From an uncultured bacterium (GTDB lineage Bacteria > Planctomycetota > UBA1135 > GCA-002686595): DNA of 64,000 nt. Below the pieces are notes generated by a model. It was not told the DNA's origin. It ran no database searches and was given only the letters and a program-made list of their open reading frames with translations. Shown here one piece after another: positions 34,222-43,157 of this stretch (its first letter is position 1; each line of letters opens with the position of its first letter). The position numbers were made by a program, and so were the translations under genes. The stretch lies in NCBI GenBank assembly GCA_937905825.1, contig CALCXM010000055.1, forward strand, positions 1 to 64,000. The letters are read 5' to 3'.

Positions 34222-35754
34222 GTGAAAGCCATGTGGATTCGATTCAAAAACGTATTGGTGGGGGGGCTGCTCGTGGGCGCCCTGCTGAGCGGGAAAACCG
34301 TCGTTGCGCTCAGCGCGAGCATCACAGAATTGCCAAGGGGCATCGAACCTCAGCCTTCGCTAGCTGCGGCGGGCTGTGAGGAGTCCGATCTGATCAAGGA
34401 CCGCGCAGTGGTGCGCGCGAAGCTCGAGGCCCAGCTCATGGAGCTGGTGGAGGATTGCTCGAAGAAGAAGCTCTTCGCGACTCGGACGGCGCTCTACGAG
34501 CTCGTGCTCGAGTTTGATCCCGAAAACGTCGAGGCCAAGAAGGGGCTCGGCTACAAAAAACAGAAGGACGGCAGCTGGACCTTGAAGCCCCGGCGCATGG
34601 CCCCCAAGGACAAGTCCGCGAGCTTGGCTGAGGAGATCGAGGCCCAGAAGAAGGAAGCGCTGACGGTCTACGCCGAGCATCTCCTGGCAGTGCTCAAGAG
34701 CTACGAGTCTGTCGCGAGCAAGGAAAACCGCGAGCTTCTGATGAGCGACGTGCTCGCCGTTGATCCGAACAACGCGGTGGTTCGTGAAGCCCGCGGAGAG
34801 ACCCTGCTCGAGGAAGATTGGGTGCTCAAAGAGACGGCGATCGCGAAACAGCGACGGGCTGAATTGAAGGACTTCGTGCGCGCGGCCTTCGCGAGCTTGC
34901 CGCCCCTGGCGGCGGTCGAGCCGACTCCCCGGGAAGCAGCCTTCGGCCTGCCCTGGAGCGTGGTGATCTCCACGCCCGTCGGCCGCACCCTCGGAACCGC
35001 TTCCAAGGCCGAGATCGAAAAGTTGAGCCAGGCCATGTGGGTCACGCGCTCCTACTTCAACGACACCTTGGGCGCGCGGGGCACGTTGCCGAAGGAGCTG
35101 ACGGTCTATTCTTTTGGAGCCCCCGCAGACGGCCTCGTTTTTGTGGACAAGCATCCGGATGTGGACGAGGACTACCGAGCCTTCCTCAAGACGTTGGAAG
35201 GCTCTGGCATCCAAGGCACCGGTGACTTCGCCCAGTGGGCACCCAACGAACAGCGCCGCTTGGATGGTCTCGTGCGGCAGGCGGTCGCCTGGCTGTTCGC
35301 CGGCGCCTATGAGATCTTCCCCAAGCACGGCTGGGTCTTCGAGGGCTTCGGGCTGTACTTGACCCGTGAGATTGCAGGCACGCGACTCACCTGGTTCGTC
35401 GGGCCGTCTAGCACGTTGGACGCCCAGTCGGAACAGGAACTGCGGGACCGCCTGATGGAGCCCACCACGAACTGGATGAACGAGGCGTTTCTCATTCTTC
35501 AGGCTCCCGGTCGCCCTAACCTGAAGAAGCTATTGGAGAAGGGTGTCAATGAGCTGACCCCGGAAGACCTGCTCTATTCCTACGTCTTGGCCGCCTACCT
35601 GATCGAGGCGGAAGCCCCACACGTGCCGGAACTCCTGCGAACCATCGGAAAAGGCAAGTCCTCCGTCTTGGCTATCCAAGCGGAGCTCAAGACCCAGATT
35701 CCGGAACTAGAAGATCGAATCCTACGTTGGCTCTCAGAGCGTCTTGCTCGCTGA
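34222..35754 (+). CDS. Exported TPR-like protein with degenerate peptidase-MA (gluzincin) domain
   Basis: About 510 aa. The N-terminus is signal-like (NVLVGGLLVGALLSG). Residues about 60-220 contain TPR-like pairs (LYELVLEFDPENVEAKKGLG, LMSDVLAVDPNNAVVREA). The C-terminal half resembles the peptidase MA-like fold: an LDGLVRQAVAWLFAGA helix stands where HExxH is expected, then KHGWVFEGFGLYLTREI for the xWxxEGxxxY block. The zinc histidines are absent, so it should be inactive. GTG at 34222 sits three bases after AGGAG; ATG at 34231 is an alternative. A homologue with the same architecture follows at 35832. Confidence 0.65.
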   Translation: MKAMWIRFKNVLVGGLLVGALLSGKTVVALSASITELPRGIEPQPSLAAAGCEESDLIKDRAVVRAKLEAQLMELVEDCSKKKLFATRTALYELVLEFDPENVEAKKGLGYKKQKDGSWTLKPRRMAPKDKSASLAEEIEAQKKEALTVYAEHLLAVLKSYESVASKENRELLMSDVLAVDPNNAVVREARGETLLEEDWVLKETAIAKQRRAELKDFVRAAFASLPPLAAVEPTPREAAFGLPWSVVISTPVGRTLGTASKAEIEKLSQAMWVTRSYFNDTLGARGTLPKELTVYSFGAPADGLVFVDKHPDVDEDYRAFLKTLEGSGIQGTGDFAQWAPNEQRRLDGLVRQAVAWLFAGAYEIFPKHGWVFEGFGLYLTREIAGTRLTWFVGPSSTLDAQSEQELRDRLMEPTTNWMNEAFLILQAPGRPNLKKLLEKGVNELTPEDLLYSYVLAAYLIEAEAPHVPELLRTIGKGKSSVLAIQAELKTQIPELEDRILRWLSERLAR

Positions 35755-35831
35755 GTCGAAACACCCTTGTGTGCAACCCGAACCGATCCCCAGGTTCCCA
35801 ACTCCTCGCACCCGCGCCCCTTATCCCCTTG

Positions 35832-37079
35832 ATGAAGGCAATCCTCACCCTCGCACTGGCCCTCTCCCTATTTGGTTCCCAACCGGCCTACGCGGCCGGT
35901 GACGTCATCACCCTGGAGTTCTCTTGGAAAGGGCGGACTTACTCCGCTGGAGAACTTCCCTCCCAACTGGATGAGACCTCGGTCGAAGCCATCAAAACTT
36001 GGACTCCTTGGTGCCAAGAGCACAAGTACCAGATGGACCTGGTCGCCGACCAACGGGTTCTGCTGATCTCTCGCAAAGGCAACAAGGCAGTTTCTAAACG
36101 CCTCAAGCTGATCGACGAAACAGAGAAGGAGTTCGACAAGATCCTGCCCGCGCCCAAACGGCAGGAGAAGAAGGACGAGGGAGAGGAGTCGCAGCCGACG
36201 GCCCCCAAAGATCTGCCTGAGGATCCCGAAGGGGGTCCCGTTGGCTTTTCCCCCACGCGCACGGGCTCGGGCCCTGCGGCCCCCTCTTGGAGTTCCAGTT
36301 GGGGCGCCGGTACGTGGCCCGTGGACTCAGAGACCTGCGTGATGTTCGTGGTGAAGAACGAAAAGGAGTACGGCTCCCTGGTTCGGACCATTGGCGAGAT
36401 GGAAGAGTACTTGGCGGGTTGGGTCGACTTCGGCATGACTCAAACGGGCTTCGTCCATGAGAAGCCCTTGGTCGGCGCCTACATCGAAAACGCCGAGGGC
36501 GTAGAGGAATGGGATCCCGAGAACGAATTGGTGCACCGCGTTGCGCACATGCTGTTCGTCCGCCGCTTCTCCTCTGTGCAACCCTTCTGGTTGATTCAGG
36601 GAGTGTCCTGGCACCTGGAGAACGCGATTCGCGAGACGATCTACGTCTATCCCTACCGCCATGAGTTCGTCTTCGCGACTGAGCACACCGCTTGGCCCAA
36701 TGACCTGAAGAACATCTTTGAAGGACGCGGTGCCACGCCCATCGAATTGCACGAAGTGTCCGAGTGGCGCCGGGGGACCTACGACGGGATTCGAGCCCGA
36801 GTCGCTTTCGGCCTGGTGAACTTCCTCGCGAAGTACCACGGGGATGATCTCAGTGCCTTCGCCGAAGGCATGCGTTTGCACGCCCTCACCGACAGCAAGG
36901 AGTACGAGGAGGACGGCGTGACTTGGAAGTTCAAGCCCAACTACGCCATCTCGACGGAAGACCAGTATCGCTTCGTCGTGGAGAACTTCGGCGAGTTCTG
37001 CCTGTTGGATGCCGCAGAGTCTTTCCGCGAAGGCAAGAAGTACAAAGTGAAGAAGCGCAAGAAGACGCGAGGGAAGTAG
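35832..37079 (+). CDS. Exported peptidase-MA-like protein with substituted zinc motif
   Basis: About 415 aa with a clean signal peptide (ILTLALALSLFGSQPAYA). After a charged and Pro-rich linker (residues about 110-165), the C-terminal half resembles a gluzincin fold: LVHRVAHMLFVRRF, where the expected HExxH is HRVAH, followed by FWLIQGVSWHLENAI, where the usual EGxAEY-type block is QGVSWHLE. Both histidines remain but the catalytic Glu is Arg. The C-terminal tail is very basic (KKYKVKKRKKTRGK). ATG at 35832 is chosen for the signal peptide. It is 77 bases after its apparent paralogue. Probably a structural or binding protein derived from a protease. Confidence 0.65.
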   Translation: MKAILTLALALSLFGSQPAYAAGDVITLEFSWKGRTYSAGELPSQLDETSVEAIKTWTPWCQEHKYQMDLVADQRVLLISRKGNKAVSKRLKLIDETEKEFDKILPAPKRQEKKDEGEESQPTAPKDLPEDPEGGPVGFSPTRTGSGPAAPSWSSSWGAGTWPVDSETCVMFVVKNEKEYGSLVRTIGEMEEYLAGWVDFGMTQTGFVHEKPLVGAYIENAEGVEEWDPENELVHRVAHMLFVRRFSSVQPFWLIQGVSWHLENAIRETIYVYPYRHEFVFATEHTAWPNDLKNIFEGRGATPIELHEVSEWRRGTYDGIRARVAFGLVNFLAKYHGDDLSAFAEGMRLHALTDSKEYEEDGVTWKFKPNYAISTEDQYRFVVENFGEFCLLDAAESFREGKKYKVKKRKKTRGK

Positions 37080-37203
37080 TCGGGTCCGCTGGCCTTGTCT
37101 CAGCAGGTCGCTTTGGAGCGGCCCCGTTGAGCGACGCAAGTGAGCGCGACTGAGACTCTCACCTGCACGATCGAACGACAAGACCGAGCTATCCAGCACG
37201 AAC

Positions 37204-37241
37204 AAAGGGGCGCGCCGCAATCGCTTGCGGCGCGCCCCTTT
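37204..37241. terminator. Bidirectional intrinsic terminator
   Basis: AAAGGGGCGCGCCGC (37204-37218) pairs perfectly with GCGGCGCGCCCCTTT (37227-37241) around an 8-base loop, with T-runs on both strands. It lies between the converging gluzincin-like and acyl-CoA dehydrogenase genes and should stop both transcripts. Confidence 0.9.
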
Positions 37242-37277
37242 TCAGCGGACCAGGGTCTTCCGACCCTGCCCGCGTCC

Positions 37278-39668
37278 CTAGAAGGCGTCCACTTGGATGG
37301 CGTCCCAGCGGGCCTCTTCGGCCTTGCGCAGGAGGTCGCCTTCCTCGCCGTTGATCACGCCCGCTTCCAAGGCCGCTTCGATGGATCCGGCCACGCGCCC
37401 GCGGGGAATTGTCTTGGCCCGCATGGCTGCCTTGAGCTTCTTGACCACAGGCTTGGCCGCCACCACGTGGGCTAGGTTGGCCTCCAAGGCCCCGAGCCCG
37501 GGCTCGCCGGGGGCAGGAATGTAGAGGTGCGGAGAGAGGGACTCGCGGGCTGCGCCGCCATCGAGGATCGCGTTGGCCGCTTTCTGAACCGTGCGATCGC
37601 TCGGCGCCTTCAAGCGCGTGAAGCCGGGGAACAGCTTCATCTTCAGGAACCAACCCAGGGGGCGGATCGGCAAGTTGTCGAGGACGCCGAGCATCGCACA
37701 CTGGGCCTGGTAGGCGGCGTGCTCCGCGGACCAATGCATCATGGGCTCGTCACGCTCGAGATCGCCGTCGTGCACAAAGCGCTTCAAGCTGGCCGTGCCC
37801 AAGTACATCCAAGCGAGGCCGTCCGCCAAGCGACCCGTCAGCATCTCCTTGCGCTTGAGTTGGCCGCCGAGGGTCATCATGCAGATCTCGCTGCACACGG
37901 CGTAGGCCGCGCTCATGCGTTCGAACTGCTGGAAGTGTCGTTCTGTCGGGCCTTCCACGGGAGACTGGGCCAAGCGTGCGTTGCAGATGCCCAAAACCGT
38001 GGCGCGCACGAAACTGGTCATGAACCCGCCGATGTGCCCAAAGAAGGCCGCGTCGAATCGGCGCGCGTCCCGTGCCGCCACGGACATCATCTCCTCCAGA
38101 GCGAAGGCGTGACAGCGAATCGCCCCTTGACCAAAGATGATCATGGAGCGTGTCAGGATGTTCGCGCCTTCCACGGTGATGCCGATCGGCAAGCCCTGGT
38201 ACGCGCGACCGAGAATGTTGCGCGGACCCAAGGAGATTCCCGAACCGCCGATGATGTCCATGCCATCGTTGACGATCTTGCGCATGGCCTCGGTCATGTA
38301 GGCCTTGCAGATAGCGGTGATGACCGCGGGCTTTTCCCCCGCGTCGATGGCACCCGCGGTCAGCCAGCGACTGGCCTCCATCATGTAGGTCATGCCCGCT
38401 ATGGGGCCCATGCGTTCTTCGATGCCTTCGAACTTGCCGATGGGGGTGTTGAACTGCTCGCGGATGGTGGCGTAAGCCCCGACGGTGCGCGTGGTGAGTT
38501 CTGCGGCGCCACAGGCTTGCGCTGGCAAGGAGATGCCGCGGCCCGCTGCGAGACTTTGCATGAGCATCTTCCAGCCCTTGCCCGCGTTGGCTTGGCCGCC
38601 AATGATGAAGTCGATCGGTACGAAGACGTCCACCCCCTGGGTCGGCCCGTTGATGAAGGGCACGCCGAGCGGGTTGTGGCGCTTGCCCGTCACGACCCCC
38701 GGCGTCTCCGCCGGAATCAGCGCGCAGGTGATGCCCAGGTGCTTCTCCTCTCCGAGCAGCCCATCGGGGTCGTCGAGTTTGAAGGCCAAACCGATGACCG
38801 TGGCCACCGCGGACAAAGTGATGTAGCGCTTGTCCCAGTTCAACCGAATGCCAAGCACTTCTTTCCCTTGGTACTCGCCACGGCAGACGACCCCGTGGGA
38901 AGTCATGGCGCCCGCATCGCTACCTGCGCCGGGTTCCGTGAGGGCGAAGCAGGGCACTTCCAAGCCCTTTGCGAGGCGTGGGAGGTAGTGGTCCTTTTGT
39001 TCTTTGGTGCCGTAGTGCAGCAGCAGTTCCGCAGGCCCCAGGGAGTTCGGAACCATGACCGTCACCCCGGCGGTGACCGAGCGGCTCGAGACCATCGCGA
39101 CCACAGCGCCATTTGCTTGTGCGGAGAAACCCAGGCCGCCGTAAGCCTCGGGGATGATCAGTCCGAGGAAGCCCTCGTCTTTCAAAAACTGCCAGATGTC
39201 CGCGGGCAGGTCGTCCGACTGAATGATCTGCCAATCGTCGAGTCGCTTGCAGAGCTCCGTGCAAGGGCCGTCGAGGAAGGCGCGCTCCTTGGCGCTCATG
39301 GGCTCCACTTTGAAGTCGAGCAACTGGTCCCAGTTCGGCTTGCCGCTGAAGAGTTCTTTGTCCCACCAGACCGTGCCTGCTTCGAGGGCTTCAGTTTCGG
39401 TCTTGCTCATCTTGGGAAAGATCGGGGCGAGCAAGGGCATGAGCTGCTTCGACACCAAGACGCGTCGCACGGGCGCGAGGCCCAGCAGCACGAAGGCCAC
39501 AACGAAAGCGATGGTGAAGAACCACCAGAGGCCGCCCACTTGCTCCGCTGCCAGGCGCCAGGTGCAAAGCCCGATGGCGATGGGAAAGACCCAGGCGGCC
39601 CAGGCGCGCCCCACGTAGAGGAGCCAGATGGCGAAGGCGAGGAGGAAGACGGTGAATAGAAGTGTCAT
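37278..39668 (-). CDS. fadE: Acyl-CoA dehydrogenase, FadE type
   Basis: A 796-aa membrane-associated acyl-CoA dehydrogenase of the long FadE form, clearly longer than the usual 380-400 aa. Two hydrophobic helices open the protein (LLFTVFLLAFAIWLLYVG and WWFFTIAFVVAFVLLGLAP). The dehydrogenase core contains GFLGLIIPEAYGGLGFS, CFALTEPGAGSDAGAM, the DIIGGSGISLGPRN block and GITVEGANILTRS, where Glu in VEGAN is the usual catalytic base position. The C-terminal extension (about 550-796) is the FadE-specific domain. First step of beta-oxidation of fatty acyl-CoA. The 285 bases before its start hold no gene that I can support. Confidence 0.93.
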   Translation of the reverse strand: MTLLFTVFLLAFAIWLLYVGRAWAAWVFPIAIGLCTWRLAAEQVGGLWWFFTIAFVVAFVLLGLAPVRRVLVSKQLMPLLAPIFPKMSKTETEALEAGTVWWDKELFSGKPNWDQLLDFKVEPMSAKERAFLDGPCTELCKRLDDWQIIQSDDLPADIWQFLKDEGFLGLIIPEAYGGLGFSAQANGAVVAMVSSRSVTAGVTVMVPNSLGPAELLLHYGTKEQKDHYLPRLAKGLEVPCFALTEPGAGSDAGAMTSHGVVCRGEYQGKEVLGIRLNWDKRYITLSAVATVIGLAFKLDDPDGLLGEEKHLGITCALIPAETPGVVTGKRHNPLGVPFINGPTQGVDVFVPIDFIIGGQANAGKGWKMLMQSLAAGRGISLPAQACGAAELTTRTVGAYATIREQFNTPIGKFEGIEERMGPIAGMTYMMEASRWLTAGAIDAGEKPAVITAICKAYMTEAMRKIVNDGMDIIGGSGISLGPRNILGRAYQGLPIGITVEGANILTRSMIIFGQGAIRCHAFALEEMMSVAARDARRFDAAFFGHIGGFMTSFVRATVLGICNARLAQSPVEGPTERHFQQFERMSAAYAVCSEICMMTLGGQLKRKEMLTGRLADGLAWMYLGTASLKRFVHDGDLERDEPMMHWSAEHAAYQAQCAMLGVLDNLPIRPLGWFLKMKLFPGFTRLKAPSDRTVQKAANAILDGGAARESLSPHLYIPAPGEPGLGALEANLAHVVAAKPVVKKLKAAMRAKTIPRGRVAGSIEAALEAGVINGEEGDLLRKAEEARWDAIQVDAF

Positions 39669-39953
39669 CCGATTCTGGTCGAGGACAGGGAAATGAACCT
39701 TGAATCATCGTTGTGACACTTAGGGCCCGTAGCTTCAAGGGCACAGGGTCAGCGGCCCGCGGGATTCAACATTTCCTCTTCGACCCGGGAGAGCCGATGG
39801 TGAAGGCCCGAGCGGCGATTGCTCCCCGATTTCAGGGGTTTTGGGCCACTTTCGCGCGTGACCGCAGATTCACTCCGCAGCACAGATGGCGTGAGGAACA
39901 GGAAGTCTCGGCGCCGAGTTCTCGCGCCAGCTGGAAGCCTCTGGATGCACGGG

Positions 39954-41747
39954 CTAGATCCCGAAACCCCGGTGCACCCAGCGCGGGCGGCTGAAGTCCC
40001 AGTTGGACTCGGCCATGGCGGCGACAAAAACCGGGAAGGCCTGTTCGATGGCTTCGCAGAAGTTGGGGCTGATGCCGATCTTCTGGGCGTAGCGCTGCAA
40101 GGCGTCCCGTTCCCAGGCGCGCGAGGCCCCGGGAGTCAGCAGTTGTCGCCAGGCGCCTTCAATCCGTCCGCCGCGGGCCTGCTTCGTTTCGTGCACGATG
40201 AGTTGCAAGAGGTCGAAGTAGGGAACATCCGCCTTGCGAGAGGAACCCCAATCGAGGAAGCCCAGGATGCGACCATCGGGATCGATCTGAACGTGTTTGT
40301 TGCGCAGGTCCGCGTGTTGCAGGGAGAGCGGCATCGCTTCCCCGAGCAAGCGTTCGCGGGTGCGCGCGCGCAACTCTTCGAGGGCCAGACGAGTGCCTTC
40401 GCGGCCCGCGTGGTCTGCAACGATGTCGAAGCGCCAGTCGAAGTACTTGGCAAAGGCCCGTTCGTCGATCGTGATCACCTTGCCCGTGAGCAACTTCGGG
40501 AAGAGCTCCACCGTGTCGTCCAGCAGCCGCCGCATGGCCGTCTCGTTCCCGGATCTTTGGGGGGCCGTCAGCCCCGGCAAGCGGCGCTCGCACGCCAGCG
40601 ATATGCCTTGCAAAACCCCCGAGTAGATCGGCTCGGGCACGGGCACCGGTTGCCCCTTTTCCCAGAGGCTGCGGATGGTCTGGTCGTGCAAGGCGACCTG
40701 TTCCGCTTTGTGCGGACTGAGCGCGATGTGCAAGCACCAACGGCCTTCGGGGTCGTCCATGTCTCCGCTTGCGGGCCGCGTTTGCAAGACCACGCAGTTG
40801 CCGCGGGTGGCCACCCATTCGTCCATCTCCCCGCGTCGCTCTCCACTGATCTCGGAGAGCTCCGTGAGCACTCGTTCGATGCGAGATTCGAGGGACTGGG
40901 CGAGCGACAACTCCGTGCTGACCAGGGCGAAGGAGGGCGTCAACCAGGGGAAGAGTCCCAGCTTGTTGCCCGCCATTTTGAGCTTGTTCTTGCGCTCCTT
41001 GGGCCCGATGTGAAGGCGCGGCGCGGGCTTGTCGAGAGCGACAACGTGAGTGAAATCCGCCGAGTGGGGATACAGGGAAAAGGCCTCTGGGGCCGCGCAT
41101 CCGCTGAATTGAAGGGCTCTGCGATATCCGCGCAAGGTTCGTTCGCCACCTTTCGAACGCAGGATTTCCCGCAGGAAGCGCGCGGCAGAAGGCACGGCGA
41201 AACGGCCCCGTCGTTCGAGGGAGCGCTTGTAGCCAAGGCGGTTGTTGACGGTCACCACCAGCTCCCCGGAGCACACCCGTCGCAACTCGCTCAGGTTGTG
41301 TCCAAGACCACCCTTGACCAGCGGGACGCCAGCTTCTTGCACCACAAGGGCGAAGCGTTTGTCCGCGAAGGGCAGGCGCTTTGCGTTGGTGGACAGCGTG
41401 TGAGCGCAGGGCACTCCGGTCAGTGCGCGCGAGCGATAGTCCTCGAAGCGCATGCGTTCCTCGCACACGTCGTACAGATGCGGGCGGAATCCCAAGGCGG
41501 CGGCCACATGGGCCGTGGCCGAGAAGGAGTTGCCCACGAAGAGCGCTTCGCCAGCGGATCCGCGCAAGAGCGGCAGCCAAGAACCGCGCCCTTCGCGCAT
41601 GATCAAGGACAGGTGCTCCGCACGCTCCACTGGAAGTTGCAGCAGCAGATCCTCGAGCACGGGTTTGAACTCTTCGCCAGCGTCAAGGCGCGCCAAGAAC
41701 GGCGTGAGCTCTCCCACCAAGAGCGGCAGGGGATCCGTGAAACTCAT
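39954..41747 (-). CDS. Methyltransferase-phosphotransferase fusion protein
   Basis: About 597 aa. Residues about 60-200 resemble a class I SAM methyltransferase: GEALFVGNSFSATAHVAA in place of motif I, then KRLPFADKRFALVVQEAG. The C-terminal half is an aminoglycoside phosphotransferase/choline kinase-like domain with the catalytic loop LQHADLRNKHVQIDPDG followed by LGFLDWGSSRKADVPYFD, which gives HxD, Asn and the metal-binding Asp. ATG at 41747 is chosen because it overlaps the upstream gene's stop (ATGA) and begins a folded-looking sequence. Such fusions occur in surface polysaccharide gene sets; the substrate here is unknown. Confidence 0.75.
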   Translation of the reverse strand: MSFTDPLPLLVGELTPFLARLDAGEEFKPVLEDLLLQLPVERAEHLSLIMREGRGSWLPLLRGSAGEALFVGNSFSATAHVAAALGFRPHLYDVCEERMRFEDYRSRALTGVPCAHTLSTNAKRLPFADKRFALVVQEAGVPLVKGGLGHNLSELRRVCSGELVVTVNNRLGYKRSLERRGRFAVPSAARFLREILRSKGGERTLRGYRRALQFSGCAAPEAFSLYPHSADFTHVVALDKPAPRLHIGPKERKNKLKMAGNKLGLFPWLTPSFALVSTELSLAQSLESRIERVLTELSEISGERRGEMDEWVATRGNCVVLQTRPASGDMDDPEGRWCLHIALSPHKAEQVALHDQTIRSLWEKGQPVPVPEPIYSGVLQGISLACERRLPGLTAPQRSGNETAMRRLLDDTVELFPKLLTGKVITIDERAFAKYFDWRFDIVADHAGREGTRLALEELRARTRERLLGEAMPLSLQHADLRNKHVQIDPDGRILGFLDWGSSRKADVPYFDLLQLIVHETKQARGGRIEGAWRQLLTPGASRAWERDALQRYAQKIGISPNFCEAIEQAFPVFVAAMAESNWDFSRPRWVHRGFGI

Positions 41748-42205
41748 TGGCTGAGCAGAATGAAGACCGCTGACGAGAGGACACCGAGGGCCGCGAGAGC
41801 CCGTGCGCGCCGGTCCGCCCGTCGTCGCCAGGTTTGCCAGCCGCAAACCGCGAAGAGCGCTGCGCAGCCTCCCGCAGCAATCTGCGCGGTCAGAGCCCCT
41901 TGCCACCAAGCCCAGCAGCACAGACCAAACAGGGCCAGCCAGAGCGGTTTCGCTGCGCGCTCCCGTTCGTGGCGCGGGCGCAAACCCGCTGGCAAAAGCG
42001 CGAGGCGCAAGACAGCCAGCGGAAGCCAAAGCCAGATCCATGGCAGCAGGGCCCACGCGCCGATCCCGAGCAGCCAACTAGCGCAGAGCGTCGCGCCCAG
42101 TTCCCGTCGATTGTGATCCCCCGGCCAGCCAGGGGGGATCATCGAGAGGCAAAGTCGACCGACACAAACCGTGACGGCAAGGGAAAGTGGGGGGGCAAGC
42201 TCCAT
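41744..42205 (-). CDS. Small polytopic membrane protein
   Basis: About 153 aa with four hydrophobic helices (PPLSLAVTVCVGRLCLSMI, LLGIGAWALLPWIWLWL, LWLALFGLCCWAWWQGAL, AALGVLSSAVFILLSQ) separated by Arg-rich loops. Its stop overlaps the start of the methyltransferase-phosphotransferase gene. No family recognised. The start at 42205 leaves about 25 bases to the divergent amidohydrolase ATG; a start at 42232 would overlap it. Confidence 0.65.
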   Translation of the reverse strand: MELAPPLSLAVTVCVGRLCLSMIPPGWPGDHNRRELGATLCASWLLGIGAWALLPWIWLWLPLAVLRLALLPAGLRPRHERERAAKPLWLALFGLCCWAWWQGALTAQIAAGGCAALFAVCGWQTWRRRADRRARALAALGVLSSAVFILLSQ

Positions 42206-42230
42206 GGTGAGCGTGTATCGTAGCTTCACC

Positions 42231-43097
42231 ATGCGCGTCGCCGCCCTTCAATACGACATCTCCAACGATCCAAAGCAGAACTTGGCCTTCGTTCTGCAGC
42301 AACTCGAGCTCGCCGCGGACGAGGGCGTGGAGCTGGTGCTGATGCCGGAGATGTGGGCCAGTTCCTTTCCCTCGACCAAGGAAGGCCTCGCCGAACGGGT
42401 GGCCGCGGACCGCCGTTGCGTGGAAAGCCTGCGGGACAAGTCTGCCCGGTTGGGGATCTGCGTGGGGGGCAGCGCGCTCTTCGCGGATGGCCCCCAGGTG
42501 CTCAACCGCCTCGAGTTCTTCCAAGCGGGCGAGTCGATCTTCGTCTATGACAAGGTGCATCTCTTCACGCCCACGGCCGAGCACGAGATCTTCTCCCCGG
42601 GGACCCAAGCTCCCCCGGTGGTTGCGGTGAAGGGTGTTCCGGTGGAGGGCGCAACCTCCCAGGATTTGCACCTGTCAGGCGGCGTGTGCTACGACCTGCG
42701 CTTTCCCGAGTTGTTCCGCGTTCCCTTCCGCGGCGGCGTGGAGTTGCTCTGTGTTCCCGCTCAATGGCCCGCTCCCCGGGCCAATCACTGGGTCGCCCTC
42801 AGCATCGCGCGCGCCGTGGAGAATCAATGCTTCGTGCTGGCCGCCAATCGCACGGGTGTAGCGTTCATCGGTCGGCGCCAAGCGCGCCTCGAGTTCCCCG
42901 GCAACTCCCTGATTGTTTCGCCCTACGGAGACATCCTGGCCCAGGGCAGCGGACAAGATGGCTTGGTGAGCGCCGACCTCGACCTGGATCTCGCGCGCCA
43001 GTTCCGAATCCGTGTGCCCGTGCTCAAGGACGAACGCCCGGACCTCTACCGCGAGTGGCTAGAACAACCCAGCCCAAATGGGCGAACGGACGACTGA
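42231..43097 (+). CDS. Carbon-nitrogen hydrolase (nitrilase superfamily, omega-amidase-like)
   Basis: About 288 aa. The nitrilase-fold catalytic triad is visible: Glu40 in LVLMPEMW, Lys108 in FVYDKVHLF, Cys153 in GGVCYDLRFPELF. FVLAANRTG and YGDILAQG are further family blocks. The PEMW and YDKVHLF contexts resemble omega-amidase/Nit2 or YafV-type amidases, which hydrolyse alpha-ketoglutaramate or similar amides. ATG at 42231 gives the canonical N-terminus (MRVAALQYDI). It ends against a converging exported-protein gene; a bulged hairpin (43080-43092 with 43104-43115) overlaps its stop and may help terminate. Confidence 0.88.
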   Translation: MRVAALQYDISNDPKQNLAFVLQQLELAADEGVELVLMPEMWASSFPSTKEGLAERVAADRRCVESLRDKSARLGICVGGSALFADGPQVLNRLEFFQAGESIFVYDKVHLFTPTAEHEIFSPGTQAPPVVAVKGVPVEGATSQDLHLSGGVCYDLRFPELFRVPFRGGVELLCVPAQWPAPRANHWVALSIARAVENQCFVLAANRTGVAFIGRRQARLEFPGNSLIVSPYGDILAQGSGQDGLVSADLDLDLARQFRIRVPVLKDERPDLYREWLEQPSPNGRTDD

Positions 43098-43157
43098 CGT
43101 TTCCGTCCTTCGCCCGTTCGTCACTTTGGAGTGCTCGGTGTTTGCCGGCCCGCCTGA

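Noticed and set aside
37527..39659. A 710-codon plus-strand frame opposite the FadE gene
   Set aside because: It mirrors a clear FadE protein and its product has no domain or hydrophobic pattern.
39819..42116. A 765-codon plus-strand frame opposite the methyltransferase-phosphotransferase gene
   Set aside because: The minus-strand product has recognisable catalytic motifs; the plus-strand product does not.
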